Assembly: GCF_007896895.1 (NCBI RefSeq)
Contig: NZ_VOGW01000170.1
Span: 1 to 64,000 of the forward strand
Length of the DNA stretch: 64,000 bases
DNA from: Streptomyces misionensis
GTDB lineage: Bacteria; Actinomycetota; Actinomycetes; Streptomycetales; Streptomycetaceae
Reading direction: 5' to 3'
Shown: piece after piece, positions 63,615 through 64,000 of the stretch
Numbering within the stretch: position 1 is the stretch's first letter
Layout: every line of letters begins with the position of its first letter
Notes under the pieces: generated by a model
The model's input: the letters and a program-made list of their open reading frames with translations, nothing else
What the model was told of the DNA's origin: nothing
Databases searched by the model: none
Program-made: the position numbers and the translations under genes

Positions 63615-64000
63615 TTGACGCAAGTCAAACCAGGCGGCGACGAAGCCGTGAGCCCGTCGAAGGCCGGAGTCACAGACAGCGTCTCGGACGCGGAGCGGGA
63701 GCTGTACGGCGGTCGGCTCCGCTACGACCAGTCCTTCGTCCGCCACGAAGGCCCTCTGACCCGGCTTGGCTTCGGGCGCATGGCCGCGGCGCTGCCCCGC
63801 ATGGTGGCCATGGTGCTCCGCACCGGCTGGCAGACGGACCGGCGAGCACTCGGCGGGGTCGTGGCGGCCCAGCTCGGGCAAGGTGTGACGGCCGCCTGGG
63901 GGCTGGTGGCGGTCAACAGCGTCCTCACCGAGCTGTTCGCCGATGGTCCGACCAGGGACAAGCTCCGCGAGGCGCTGCCGTCGCTGGCTGTGCTCGCTGT
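63615..64000 (+). CDS. ABC transporter with fused permease and ATPase (N-terminal part only)
   Basis: From TTG with GAGGGGG 4 bases upstream; a GTG 33 bases later is an alternative. About 128 codons are seen before the window ends: SDAERELYGGRLRYDQSFVR, a hydrophilic lead, then PRMVAMVLRTGWQTDRRALG and QGVTAAWGLVAVNSVLTELF, the first transmembrane helix of type I half-transporters. No stop, no ATPase in view. Near sugar genes it may export a glycan or a peptide. Confidence 0.65.
   Translation, partial: MTQVKPGGDEAVSPSKAGVTDSVSDAERELYGGRLRYDQSFVRHEGPLTRLGFGRMAAALPRMVAMVLRTGWQTDRRALGGVVAAQLGQGVTAAWGLVAVNSVLTELFADGPTRDKLREALPSLAVLA

Noticed and set aside
1..64000. CRISPR array
   Set aside because: No regularly spaced direct repeats; the only long repeats are the LamG copies, insertion-sequence ends and the elements listed.

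Overview
The window is high-GC actinobacterial DNA, almost certainly from a Streptomyces chromosome arm or a large linear plasmid. The evidence is strong GC bias at third codon positions, many GTG/TTG starts, tap/tpg telomere genes, a pSAM2-type integrated element and large secreted proteins. Much of it is accessory DNA: insertion sequences, truncated genes and genes broken by single-base indels lie between intact cargo genes.

Layout. 0-2.5 kb: TetR regulator and a DHA2-type multidrug exporter. 2.5-5.8 kb: three abutting insertion sequences (IS481, IS982, IS630). 5.8-14.9 kb: two related promoter regions, one serving a small secreted protein, the other lying between a 1291-aa STAND-type NTPase/WD40 protein and a microprotein + CHAP lysin pair; also a tRNA-Trp-like gene, a lipoprotein and a dead replication-relaxation gene. 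15-18.2 kb: GNAT acetyltransferase and a decayed telomere module (tap fragment, frameshifted tpg, broken tniQ-like gene). 18.3-32.5 kb: a divergent pair, a 2054-aa secreted LamG protein and a 2371-aa Rhs/YD-repeat polymorphic toxin with a Hint domain, an EndoU-like tip and an immunity gene. 32.5-38.7 kb: a remnant integrative element (int, xis, broken rep), a complete IS110, an inverted fragment of a second integrase, and an orphan Rhs toxin tip with a SUKH immunity gene. 38.9-46.6 kb: lipoprotein, class II tRNA-like gene, DUF3800-like remnant, and chromosomal-type genes (TetR, MBL hydrolase, 2-hydroxyacid dehydrogenase, MFS). 47-50.4 kb: a frameshifted IS256 that cut off a paralogue of the 2054-aa protein. 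51-54.2 kb: a secreted GH31 glycosidase. 54.5-61.4 kb: a nucleotide-metabolism cluster (exonuclease, kinase, CBS-less IMPDH, Nudix, PEP-dikinase-like pair, HAD), mostly frameshifted. 61.6-64 kb: an NDP-sugar dehydrogenase gene with an internal inversion, an epimerase fragment, and the start of an ABC exporter.

The most unusual signals are the inversion of about 213 bp inside the sugar dehydrogenase gene, the nucleotide-metabolism cluster with coupled genes, the duplicated promoter element tied to the STAND/CHAP locus, and the orphan toxin-immunity pair inside the integrative-element remnant. The density of single-base disruptions from 54 to 62 kb means read-level checking is needed to separate real decay from assembly error.
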